From 3-1-20CM-4-69-9 sp963833655 (GTDB taxonomy: Bacteria; Actinomycetota; Thermoleophilia; Gaiellales; Gaiellaceae), in NCBI GenBank assembly GCA_963833655.1, contig CAWHYL010000006.1:434001-498000 (forward strand): a DNA stretch of 64,000 nucleotides, given 5' to 3'. The notes under the pieces are model-generated. The model saw only the letters and a program-made list of their open reading frames with translations, had not been told where the DNA came from and made no database searches. The translations under genes were made by a program, and so were the position numbers. Shown here one piece after another: positions 49,063-56,211 of this stretch (positions are counted from its first letter, which is position 1; every line of letters starts with the position of its first letter).

Positions 49063-50001
49063 GTGCGCCGAGCCCCGCTGCTCGCGGTGGTGGCCCTCTT
49101 GGCGGCCGTTGCCCTGCCGTCGGCGGGAGCGGCCCCCAAGGCGAACGAGCGCGTGCTCGTCGTCCTCGCCTCGACGGGCGCGAAACCGTATTCCGTCGCC
49201 GACGTGCAGCGCGTCTTCGCACAGGCGAACGACTTCCTCCAGCGAGCGTCGTTCGGGCAGGTCCATCTCGACGCGGACGTCACGCCCTGGCTCACCGACC
49301 TGACGGCGAAGCCCGCCTGCGGCGCGAGCGATACCACCGTCGACTCCATCTTCGCGCCTGCCCGGAACGCTGCGGCGGGGGCCGGCTTCGACGCATCCCG
49401 CTACGACACCGTCGTGTACGAGCTGCCCGACGCACGCTGCGGCTTCTTCGGCGCCACGTTCGGTCACCAGGTGATGCTCACCCACCCGCCGACGGTCGAC
49501 CTGCTCGCCCACGAGCTGGGGCATACCTTCGGCCTCGGCCACGCGATGGCAGCCGACTGCATCGACTACCTCCGCTGCTCCCTCGAGGACACGGGCGACA
49601 CGCTCAGCCCGATGGGCTCCGGGTCGCTGGACTACAGCGCCTACGAGAAGTCGCTGCTCGGCTGGATCCCACCGCAGCCGCACGTCACCTCGCCGAGGAG
49701 CTACGTCCTCGCCCCGCCCACCGCGCGCTCGAAGCTGCCGCAGGCGCTCGTCGTCGAGACGGCGCGCGGCACGTGGTGGATCGAGTACCGCGCGCGGCCG
49801 TTCCGCGGGCTCGTCTTCCGCTTCGTCGACGCCGACAACCACTCCGCGCCCTACGCGCCGTCGGCGATCCTGATCCTCAAGCCGACGAAGCGCGCACGGC
49901 CGTACATCGTGAGGGGCGAGACCTACAGGATCCCGCTCTCCTGGCGCGTCACGCTCACGAAGGCCTCCGCCATGGGGGCCACCGTCCGCTTCCATCCATA
50001 G
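49063..50001 (+). CDS. Secreted metzincin-type zinc metalloprotease
   Basis: 312 residues. Signal peptide of about 22 residues (LLAVVALLAAVALPSAGAAP). Zinc motif H150-E-L-G-H154-T-F-G157-L-G-H160 with the extended metzincin spacing; the Met-turn is probably SPMGSGS. Cys pairs (CGAS, CGFF, CIDYLRC) suggest disulfides, as expected outside the cytoplasm. The family resembles gametolysin/M11-like or reprolysin-like bacterial proteins. GTG 49063 is seven bases after CATACT, so it may have its own promoter. It separates sufD from sufS, a surprising site for an exported protease. Confidence 0.85.
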   Translation: MRRAPLLAVVALLAAVALPSAGAAPKANERVLVVLASTGAKPYSVADVQRVFAQANDFLQRASFGQVHLDADVTPWLTDLTAKPACGASDTTVDSIFAPARNAAAGAGFDASRYDTVVYELPDARCGFFGATFGHQVMLTHPPTVDLLAHELGHTFGLGHAMAADCIDYLRCSLEDTGDTLSPMGSGSLDYSAYEKSLLGWIPPQPHVTSPRSYVLAPPTARSKLPQALVVETARGTWWIEYRARPFRGLVFRFVDADNHSAPYAPSAILILKPTKRARPYIVRGETYRIPLSWRVTLTKASAMGATVRFHP

Positions 50002-50009
50002 CCCCCGGG

Positions 50010-50021
50010 TACAGTGAGCTG
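50010..50021 (+). promoter_or_regulatory. -10 hexamer of sufS
   Basis: TACAGT (50010-50015), GAGCTG, then GTG at 50022: hexamer-N6-start. Suggests that sufS-sufU-Rieske can be transcribed separately from sufC-sufB-sufD, as a leaderless mRNA. Confidence 0.55.
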
Positions 50022-51269
50022 GTGGCTGTGAAGACCGAGGCGAGGCTCGATGCGCGCAAGCTGCGCGCCGACTTTCCGATCTTCGAGCAGGAGATCAGAG
50101 GCAAGCCGCTCGCCTATCTCGACTCGGCCGTCAGCGCCCACAAGCCGCGGCAGGTCCTCGACAAGCTGCGCACGTTCTACGAGACCGAGTACGCGAACGT
50201 CCACCGGGGCGTCTACACGCTGTCGGAGATCGCCACGGCAGAGTACGAGGGCGCGCGCGACAAGGTCGCGCACTTCATCAACGCGCCCGCGTCACGCGAG
50301 CTGATCTTCACGCACGGCGCGACGGAGAGCCTCAACCTCGTCGCCTACGCGTGGGGCCTCGACAACCTCGGGCCCGGCGACGTCGTCGTCGTCACCGAGC
50401 TCGAGCACCACTCCAACTTCGTGCCGTGGCAGTACATCGCGAAGCGGACGGGCGCCGACTTCAAGGCGATCCCGCTCGACGAGCACGGCGAGCTGCAGCT
50501 CGACGCCCTCGACGAGCTGGGCCGGAGCGGCAACGTGAAAGTCGTCGCGAACAATCTCGTCTCGAACGCGCTGGGAACGATCAACCCGATCGAGCAGCTC
50601 GCGGCGTGGGCGCACGAGCGTGGCGCGATCATGGTCGTCGACGCGGCGCAAGCGGCTCCGCACCACGCGATCGACGTGCAGGAGCTCGGCTGCGACTTCC
50701 TCGCCTTCTCGTCCCACAAGATGTGCGGCCCGACGAGCGTCGGCGCGCTGTGGGGGCGAGCGGAGCTGCTCGAGTCGATGTCTCCGTTCAACCTCGGCGG
50801 CCACATGATCCGGTCGGTCAAGCTCGAAGAGACGACCTGGGGGCAGATCCCGTTCAAGTTCGAGGCCGGGACGCAGCCGATCGCCGAGGCCGTCGGCTTC
50901 GGTGCCGCCATCGACTACCTCACCGACATCGGCGTCGCGGCGATCGAGGAGCACGAGCGCGAGCTGCTCGTCTACGCACTCGAGAAGCTCGCGGAGGTCC
51001 CCGGCCTGACCGCGTACGGCCCGGCCCCGGAGCGCCGCGCCGGCATCGTCTCGTTCAACCTCGAGGGCGTGCACCCGCACGACGTCGCGCAGATCCTCGA
51101 CATGGAAGGCGTCGCGATCCGCGCCGGGCACCACTGCTGCCAGCCGCTGATGGCGAAGCTCGGCGTCGCGGCGACGAACCGCGCGAGCTTCTACCTCTAC
51201 ACGATTCCCGAGGAGATCGAACGCCTCGCCGAAGGCCTGCACAAGGCCCATAAGCTTCTAGCCGTATGA
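50022..51269 (+). CDS. sufS: Cysteine desulfurase SufS
   Basis: 415 residues, PLP class V. Takes sulfur from cysteine as a persulfide. PLP contacts THGATESLNLVAYAW and VDAAQAAPHH; Schiff-base K233 in FSSHKMCGPTS; catalytic C372 in AGHHCCQPLM. Two Cys in a row at the active loop is slightly unusual. The GTG at 50022 was taken because of the adjacent TACAGT; a second in-frame GTG at 50028 is possible. Overlaps sufU (ATGA). Confidence 0.95.
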   Translation: MAVKTEARLDARKLRADFPIFEQEIRGKPLAYLDSAVSAHKPRQVLDKLRTFYETEYANVHRGVYTLSEIATAEYEGARDKVAHFINAPASRELIFTHGATESLNLVAYAWGLDNLGPGDVVVVTELEHHSNFVPWQYIAKRTGADFKAIPLDEHGELQLDALDELGRSGNVKVVANNLVSNALGTINPIEQLAAWAHERGAIMVVDAAQAAPHHAIDVQELGCDFLAFSSHKMCGPTSVGALWGRAELLESMSPFNLGGHMIRSVKLEETTWGQIPFKFEAGTQPIAEAVGFGAAIDYLTDIGVAAIEEHERELLVYALEKLAEVPGLTAYGPAPERRAGIVSFNLEGVHPHDVAQILDMEGVAIRAGHHCCQPLMAKLGVAATNRASFYLYTIPEEIERLAEGLHKAHKLLAV

Positions 51270-51703
51270 GCGAGTTCGACCAGCTGTACCGCGAGGTGAT
51301 CCTCGACCACTACAAGAACCCGCGCGGCCACGGGCTGATCGAGGACGCCGACGCGGAGGCCGAAGGCCAGAACCCGCTCTGCGGCGACGAGGTCTCGATC
51401 TACGTCGCGTTCGGCGAGGATGGCGACACGATCGACGAGGTGAAGTTCTCCGGCCGCGGCTGCGCGATCTCGCAGGCCGCCACGTCGATGCTGACCGAGC
51501 TCGTGCAGGGCCGCAGCGCTCAGGAGGTCGCGACGCTTCCGCGCGAGGAGCTGCTCGACGAGATCGGCATCCCGTTGACGCCGGTGCGTTTGAAGTGCGC
51601 ACTGCTCGGCCTCTCGACGCTGAAGCTGGCGCTGCACAAGGCGAAGGGGACGCCGCTCCCGGAGGAGTGGGCGGGCGCTTCCTCCGACCTCGAGCTGAAC
51701 TAG
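51266..51703 (+). CDS. sufU: Zinc-dependent sulfurtransferase SufU
   Basis: 145 residues of the IscU-like SufU type: LYREVILDHYKNPRGHG, C39/D41 in NPLCGDEV, C66 in SGRGCAISQA and C111 in VRLKCALLG, plus the 18-21-residue insertion between the second and third ligand that marks SufU. It accepts sulfur from SufS by ligand swapping. Confidence 0.94.
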   Translation: MSEFDQLYREVILDHYKNPRGHGLIEDADAEAEGQNPLCGDEVSIYVAFGEDGDTIDEVKFSGRGCAISQAATSMLTELVQGRSAQEVATLPREELLDEIGIPLTPVRLKCALLGLSTLKLALHKAKGTPLPEEWAGASSDLELN

Positions 51704-51706
51704 CAC

Positions 51707-52018
51707 GTGCCGGAGCTCGACGTCTGCCCGGTCGAGGAGCTGCCCTCGTGCTCGGTGCGCATCGTGTGGGCCGGGTCGCTGGCAGTCGGCGTGTACAACC
51801 TGAACGGTGAGTACTACGCGCTCGAGGACCGCTGCTCGCACGACGACGGGCCGCTGTGCGAAGGCGACTTCGACTGCGACGACGGGATCGCGATCTGCCC
51901 GCGGCACGGCGCGAACATCGACATCCGTACCGGCCGTGCGCTGACGCTGCCTGCCGTCGACCCCGTCGCCACCTATCCCGTCCATGTGGTCGACGGGGTG
52001 GTCAAGGTTCAGGTGTGA
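51707..52018 (+). CDS. Rieske-type [2Fe-2S] ferredoxin
   Basis: 103 residues with the Rieske signature CSHDDGPLCEG ... CPRHGANIDI (C-x-H and C-x2-H). It resembles the small ferredoxin components of non-haem oxygenases and the Rieske genes placed after sufU in other actinobacteria. It may supply electrons for cluster assembly or be a client. GTG start four bases after sufU; overlaps the next gene (GTGA). Confidence 0.9.
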   Translation: MPELDVCPVEELPSCSVRIVWAGSLAVGVYNLNGEYYALEDRCSHDDGPLCEGDFDCDDGIAICPRHGANIDIRTGRALTLPAVDPVATYPVHVVDGVVKVQV

Positions 52019-52596
52019 GCGAGCCGAAGCGCTGTTGGACGACGACTGATCCGGCCTACAACGCATACCACGACGACGAGTGGGGGCGGCCGGTGACGGA
52101 CGAGCGCGGGCTGCTCGAGCGGCTCTGCCTCGAGGGCTTCCAGTCCGGGCTCTCTTGGTTGACGATCCTGCGCAAGCGGGACAACTTCCGCGCCGCGTTC
52201 GCGAACTTCGAGGCCGAGACGGTCGCGCGGTTCGGCGAGAGCGACGTGCAGCGCCTGCTCGGTGACACCGGGATCGTGCGGCATCGCGGCAAGATCGAGG
52301 CCGCGATCGCGAACGCCCGCGGCACGCTCGAGCTGCGCGAGCGGGGAACGCCGCTGCAGGAGCTGCTCTGGTCGCATCGGCCGGCGAAGCACCGGGCGCC
52401 GCGCGGGAACGGCGACTGGCAGGCCACCTCGCCGGAGTCCGTGGCGTTGTCGAAAGCGCTGAAGCGTGCCGGCTTTCGCTTCGTCGGCCCGACGACCGTC
52501 TACGCGGCGATGCAGGCCTGCGGCGTCGTCAACGACCACCTTGCGGACTGCTTCGTCCGCGCGGCCGTGCAGAAGGAGATCGATGCCGTTGCTTGA
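52015..52596 (+). CDS. tag: DNA-3-methyladenine glycosylase I
   Basis: 193 residues. Removes 3-methyladenine from alkylated DNA. KRCWTTTDPAYNAYHDDEWG gives zinc ligands C7 and H19; GFQSGLSWLTILRKRDNFR contains the aromatic base pocket; the end CGVVNDHLADCFVR supplies the last His and Cys zinc ligands. The helix-hairpin region is usual. GTG start at 52015 overlaps the Rieske stop. Its place in a SUF operon is unexplained. Confidence 0.93.
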   Translation: MSEPKRCWTTTDPAYNAYHDDEWGRPVTDERGLLERLCLEGFQSGLSWLTILRKRDNFRAAFANFEAETVARFGESDVQRLLGDTGIVRHRGKIEAAIANARGTLELRERGTPLQELLWSHRPAKHRAPRGNGDWQATSPESVALSKALKRAGFRFVGPTTVYAAMQACGVVNDHLADCFVRAAVQKEIDAVA

Positions 52597-53182
52597 CGAC
52601 CGCGTACGCCGGGTGCTGTCCCGCCTCGAGGAGGAGGACGCAGCCGAGCGGGCGGCAGGCCTGCCGCCCGCCGAGCGGTCGCGCGCGGTCGAGCCGACGA
52701 CCGGCCGCTTCCTCTTCTCGCTCGTCGCGCCGCAGACCGACTGCGAGGTGCTCGAGCTCGGCGGCTCGCGGGGCTACTCGACGACCTGGCTCGCGGCAGG
52801 CGTGCGCAACCTGGGTGGGCGCGTGCTCTCCGTCGAGCACGACCCCCGCAAGGTCGCCGCCTGGCGCACCAACATCGCCGACGCCGGGCTCGAGGACTGG
52901 GCCGAGCTGGTCGAGGGCGACGCGAAGGCCGCCGTGCCTGCGATCGAGGACGTCTTCGACGTCGTGTTCCTGGACGCGGAGAAGGGCGACTACGAAGAGC
53001 TCTTCGCGAAGGCGCGCGCCAAGCTCGAGCCGGGCGCCCTCGTCGTCGCCGACAACGTGCTCTCGCACCAGGAGACCCTCGGGGCGTACTCACAGGCGCG
53101 CCAGAGCGACCCCAGCCTCCTGTCCGTGACCGTCCCGCTCGACCGCGGCCTGGAGCTCAGCGTCGTACTCCGCGACGCTTGA
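52583..53182 (+). CDS. Class I SAM-dependent O-methyltransferase-like protein
   Basis: 199 residues. VLELGGSRGYSTTWLAAGV is motif I, VLSVEHDPRKVAAWR motif II, DVVFLDAEKGDYEELF the catalytic metal block of the caffeoyl-CoA/COMT-like family, and GALVVADNVLSHQETLG the end of the fold. Substrate unknown. AAGGAG is seven bases before ATG 52583, inside the tag gene (14-bp overlap). Its stop at 53182 abuts the promoter of the RNA element. Confidence 0.85.
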   Translation: MPLLDDRVRRVLSRLEEEDAAERAAGLPPAERSRAVEPTTGRFLFSLVAPQTDCEVLELGGSRGYSTTWLAAGVRNLGGRVLSVEHDPRKVAAWRTNIADAGLEDWAELVEGDAKAAVPAIEDVFDVVFLDAEKGDYEELFAKARAKLEPGALVVADNVLSHQETLGAYSQARQSDPSLLSVTVPLDRGLELSVVLRDA

Positions 53183-53189
53183 TATTCTG

Positions 53190-53416
53190 CGGTCAACCGC
53201 GGAAAGGAGGTGGTCCGAGAGTGGAGATTTCCAGTACGGGCAGTGGAGGTACCAGCGGGTAGAGGTGCGTCCCCGGGACCTACGGGGAATCGCCTAGCCA
53301 GCGTGGGGGACGACGCGTTACGCGCCGCCCGGCTCTTGGGCCGAGGCAGGAAGCGCCTCTACTAATCCATCGCTGGTAACCGGATCGGGGCCGCCGCAAG
53401 GCGGCCCCTGTCTTTT
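53190..53416 (+). ncRNA. Candidate structured RNA with anti-16S segment (or small ORF leader)
   Basis: TATTCT (53183-53188) is a likely -10; an inverted repeat GCGGT-CA-ACCGC (53189-53200) spans the start region. GAAAGGAGGTGGTCC (53202-53216) complements 15 nt of the expected 16S rRNA 3' end with one G-U. TACCAGCG (53250-53257) pairs with CGCTGGTA (53371-53378), closing a domain that contains TCCCCG/CGGGGA (53270-53275/53283-53288) and GAGGC/GCCTC (53343-53347/53355-53359). A GNRA-looped terminator ends it. The alternative is a small protein: GTG 53210 opens 51 residues ending DALRAARLLGRGRKRLY, and another frame reads FQYGQWRYQRVEVRPRDLRG to a stop at 53297. Codon use (TTA, CTA, AGG) argues against coding. 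No known RNA family recognised. Confidence 0.5.
53387..53416 (+). terminator. Strong intrinsic terminator
   Basis: GGGGCCGCC (53387-53395), GCAA, GGCGGCCCC (53400-53408), then TGTCTTTT. A perfect 9-bp stem capped by a GNRA tetraloop. It ends the candidate RNA and abuts the stop of the convergent epimerase. Confidence 0.9.
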
Positions 53417-54303
53417 CAGACGGCGCGGCGCAGCTGGTCGTCGAGCGGCACCAGGGGGAGCTGGAACGTCCGCACAGCCTCATCGTTCGAGACGACGTTG
53501 TCGCCGTGCTCGAGCATCTTCAGCAGGTCGCGCGTCAGCGGGATGTTCCCGGGCAGCCGCTCCGTCAGGAGCGCGTTCGCGCGCATCAGCACCATCGGGA
53601 CGTGGACGCTCGGGCGACGCTGCCGGAGGGTGCGCTTGAGCCGCGACCAGAACTCGTTCCACGTGACGGCGTCGGGGCCGCCGAGGTCGTAGACGCGCCC
53701 CGAGACGTCGTCGCGCGTGACCGCCTCGCCGAGGTACGACGCGACGTCGTCGGCCCAGATCGGCTGGATTCGCTGCCGTCCGCTACCCGTGATCGGCGTG
53801 ACCGGCGAGAGGCGTGCGAGCTTCACGAACGTCGGCAGGATCCCGCCGTCGCGTCCGAAGACGAAGCTCGGCCGAAAGACCGCGTACGGAATCCCCGAGT
53901 CGCGGACGAGCGCCTCCGTCTCCCACTTGGCGTGGTAGTAGGGAACGAGGTCCTTCGTCTGCTCGCTCGTGCCGAGCGCGCTCATGTGCACGAACCGCCC
54001 GACGCCGGCGTCGCTCGCTGCGGCGAGGAGGCTCCGCGTTCCGTCGACCATGATCCGCTGGAAGTCCTCCTCACGCCCCTGGCGGATCGCGACGAGGTGC
54101 ACGACCGTATCGGCGCCGTCGACGGCGCGGCGCAACGCCGCCGGGTCCGTCAGGTCGCCCTGCACGAGCTCGCATCCCCACGCCGCGAGCGTCGACGCCT
54201 TGCGCGTGTCGCGCACGAGGCACCGAACCGGGAGGTCGCGCCCGCGCAGGTCGTGAACGACGTGGCCGCCGACGAACCCTGTCCCCCCGGTGACGAGGAT
54301 CAA
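53416..54303 (-). CDS. NAD(P)-binding epimerase, NDUFA9-like atypical SDR
   Basis: 295 residues. ILVTGGTGFVGGHVVHDLRG is the nucleotide loop; the usual YxxxK appears as YYHAKWETEALVRDSG; PSFVFGRDGGILPTFVKL and PIWADDVASYLGEAVT follow. The layout fits complex I NDUFA9-like/YbjT-like SDRs that often bind NADPH with no proven turnover. ATG 54303 overlaps the dcd stop (ATGA). Confidence 0.85.
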   Translation of the reverse strand: MILVTGGTGFVGGHVVHDLRGRDLPVRCLVRDTRKASTLAAWGCELVQGDLTDPAALRRAVDGADTVVHLVAIRQGREEDFQRIMVDGTRSLLAAASDAGVGRFVHMSALGTSEQTKDLVPYYHAKWETEALVRDSGIPYAVFRPSFVFGRDGGILPTFVKLARLSPVTPITGSGRQRIQPIWADDVASYLGEAVTRDDVSGRVYDLGGPDAVTWNEFWSRLKRTLRQRRPSVHVPMVLMRANALLTERLPGNIPLTRDLLKMLEHGDNVVSNDEAVRTFQLPLVPLDDQLRRAV

Positions 54304-54878
54304 CCGGCCGGCTCGCGCTGGAAGTTCTGCCAGTAGCGGGACGGCGTCGGGCCGCGCTGCCCCTGGTACTTCGAGCCGATCTCGCCGGTGCCGTACGGCG
54401 TCTCCGCCGGCTCGGTGAGCTGCACGAAGGAGATCTGCCCGATCTTCATGCCGGGGTAGATCGTCACCGGCAGGTTGGCGACGTTCGAGAGCTCGAGCGT
54501 GACGTGGCCGTCCCAGCCCGGGTCGATGAACCCTGCCGTGGAGTGGATGAGTAGTCCCAGACGGCCGAGACTCGATTTTCCCTCTAGGCGGGCCACGAGA
54601 TCGTCGGGCAGGCGCACACGCTCGAGCGTCGAGCCGAGCACGAACTCACCGGGATGGAGGACGAAGGGCGTGTCCTCGTCGACCTCGACGAGCTCGGTGA
54701 GATCCTCCTGCTCCTCCCGCACGTCGATGTACGGGTAACGGTTGTTGTGAAAGACCCTGAAGTACCGGTCGACGCGAACGTCGACGCTCGACGGCTGCAG
54801 GAGCGAGTCGTCGTACGGCTCGATCTCGATTCGGCCTTCCTGCAAGAGACGCGCAATCGTCCGGTCTGACAGGACCAC
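54300..54878 (-). CDS. dcd: dCTP deaminase (probably bifunctional, dUMP-forming)
   Basis: 192 residues. QPSSVDVRVDRYFRVF, LHPGEFVLGSTLE, LEGKSSLGRLGLLIHSTAGF with the catalytic Glu region, and GSKYQGQRGPTPSRYWQNF. The wording is very close to the M. tuberculosis Dcd, which also hydrolyses dUTP, so direct dCTP to dUMP conversion is likely. GTG start at 54878 is exactly 7 nt after TAGAAT (54890-54885). Confidence 0.94.
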   Translation of the reverse strand: MVLSDRTIARLLQEGRIEIEPYDDSLLQPSSVDVRVDRYFRVFHNNRYPYIDVREEQEDLTELVEVDEDTPFVLHPGEFVLGSTLERVRLPDDLVARLEGKSSLGRLGLLIHSTAGFIDPGWDGHVTLELSNVANLPVTIYPGMKIGQISFVQLTEPAETPYGTGEIGSKYQGQRGPTPSRYWQNFQREPAG

Positions 54879-54890
54879 GGCGCGATTCTA
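54879..54890 (-). promoter_or_regulatory. -10 hexamer of dcd
   Basis: TAGAAT (54890-54885), CGCGCC, then GTG 54878. The best match in the window to a -10 consensus placed for leaderless transcription. Confidence 0.6.
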
Positions 54891-54923
54891 CGGGCGGCTC
54901 AGGAGGTGTTAGGTTTCCCAGCC

Positions 54924-56156
54924 TTGCCGCAGGCCAGGCCCCCCAGGCCCCCGAGGGCGCCCAGCAACGTCCTCCAGCCGGTCGACCCCAGCGCGCGCTC
55001 GAAGCTGCGCCGGGCCGAGGCGCGGCAGCGTCGCCACAAGCAGCGCCTGCGCATCGCCGGCGCCCTGCTCGCGCTGATCGCAGCCGGCGTGATCGGCGGC
55101 GTCATCGCGACGCACGTCCACGGGCACGACCCCGTGCGCGCGTCGGCGCGCTCGCAGCCGGCGCCACACCGAGCGAAGAGCCTGCAGCCCCGTCCGCTCC
55201 CGAAGGAAGTGCACGGCGTCCACGTGACAATGGCTCTCGCAGGGATCCCGGGGAAGCTCGAGCAGTACGTCGCGATGAAGAAGAGCGGCCTCAACACCAT
55301 CGAGCTCGACGTCAAGGACGAGAACGGCGAGGTCGGCTGGCCGGTGAACGTCCCGCTGGCGCGCAGGGTCGGCTCCGCCATGCGCTACTACAACCCCGAG
55401 CGGGCCGTCGCCAAGATCCATGCCGCCGGCCTCTACCTGATCGGCCGGGTCGTGACGTTCGAGGACCCGGTGCTGTCGGAGAACGCGCCGCAGCTCGCGA
55501 TCCGCCGCGCCGACGGCTCGCGCTGGGTGAACAGCGGCGGCCTCGGCTGGACGAACGAGTACGACAAACGCGTATGGAAGTACAACGTCGACATCGCGGT
55601 TCAGGCCGCGAAGCTCGGGTTCGACGAGATCCAGTTCGACTACGTCCGTTTCCCGAGCGACGGCGACCTCTCGCAGATCCGCTATCCGGGCGCCCACTCG
55701 CAGCCGATGGGATGGACGATCCCGGCCTTCCTCAAGTACGCGCGCTCACGCCTGCACCCCCTCGGCGTGCGCCTGTCCGTCGACGTCTTCGGCCTGTCGG
55801 CGACACGCGACCTCGGGATCGGCCAGTTCCCGGCACGGATCGCACCGCTCGTCGACACGATCTACCCGATGGTGTACCCGTCGCATTACGTTTCGGGCGA
55901 GTACAACATCGTCAACCCGGACGACCGGCCCGGGACGACAGTCGCGTACTCGCTGCGCGATTTCCGCTCAAAGGTGCAGGGCCGCAAGACGCTGCTCGTC
56001 CCGTGGCTTCAGGACTTCTCGCTCGGCCGCACCTACACGCTCGCCGACGTCCAGGATCAGATCCAGGCGGCCCGGCTCGAGCACGTGAAGGGGTTCATGC
56101 TCTGGAACGCCGCCGGCGTCTACACGGTCAGGGCGCTGGCGACAAAGCCCTTCTGA
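54924..56156 (+). CDS. DUF4015-type putative glycoside hydrolase, membrane-anchored
   Basis: 410 residues from TTG 54924. A Pro/Arg-rich cytoplasmic start, then one membrane helix (RIAGALLALIAAGVIGGVIA, ~residues 45-65), then a TIM-barrel-like domain: GVHVTMALAGIPGKLEQYVA, NTIELDVKDENGEVGW, IGRVVTFEDPVLSENAPQLA, FDEIQFDYVRFPSDGD and RLSVDVFGLSA, ending FMLWNAAGVYT. These are the marks of DUF4015 (GH13-like). The Glu and Asp in DEIQFDYVRFP are candidate catalytic residues; activity is unproven. The start is uncertain: GTG 54906 overlaps AGGAGG, whereas TAGGTT (54910-54915) sits nine bases before the TTG. Confidence 0.78.
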   Translation: MPQARPPRPPRAPSNVLQPVDPSARSKLRRAEARQRRHKQRLRIAGALLALIAAGVIGGVIATHVHGHDPVRASARSQPAPHRAKSLQPRPLPKEVHGVHVTMALAGIPGKLEQYVAMKKSGLNTIELDVKDENGEVGWPVNVPLARRVGSAMRYYNPERAVAKIHAAGLYLIGRVVTFEDPVLSENAPQLAIRRADGSRWVNSGGLGWTNEYDKRVWKYNVDIAVQAAKLGFDEIQFDYVRFPSDGDLSQIRYPGAHSQPMGWTIPAFLKYARSRLHPLGVRLSVDVFGLSATRDLGIGQFPARIAPLVDTIYPMVYPSHYVSGEYNIVNPDDRPGTTVAYSLRDFRSKVQGRKTLLVPWLQDFSLGRTYTLADVQDQIQAARLEHVKGFMLWNAAGVYTVRALATKPF

Positions 56157-56211
56157 AACCTGTCTATACAGGTATGCAGCGCGGCCGGTCGCTGCGTTAT
56201 CGTGGACGTCG

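Noticed and set aside
53202..53300. Ordinary small protein gene after the strong AAAGGAGG
   Set aside because: No start codon at 5-9 nt spacing opens a frame longer than 13 codons; the longer frames begin inside the Shine-Dalgarno or lack any start, so a non-coding reading was preferred, though not proved.
53183..53416. tmRNA, SRP RNA, RNase P RNA or 6S RNA
   Set aside because: None of their diagnostic motifs (tRNA-like ends, GGAA/GAAGCAGCC SRP loop, GAGGAAAGUCC) can be found.
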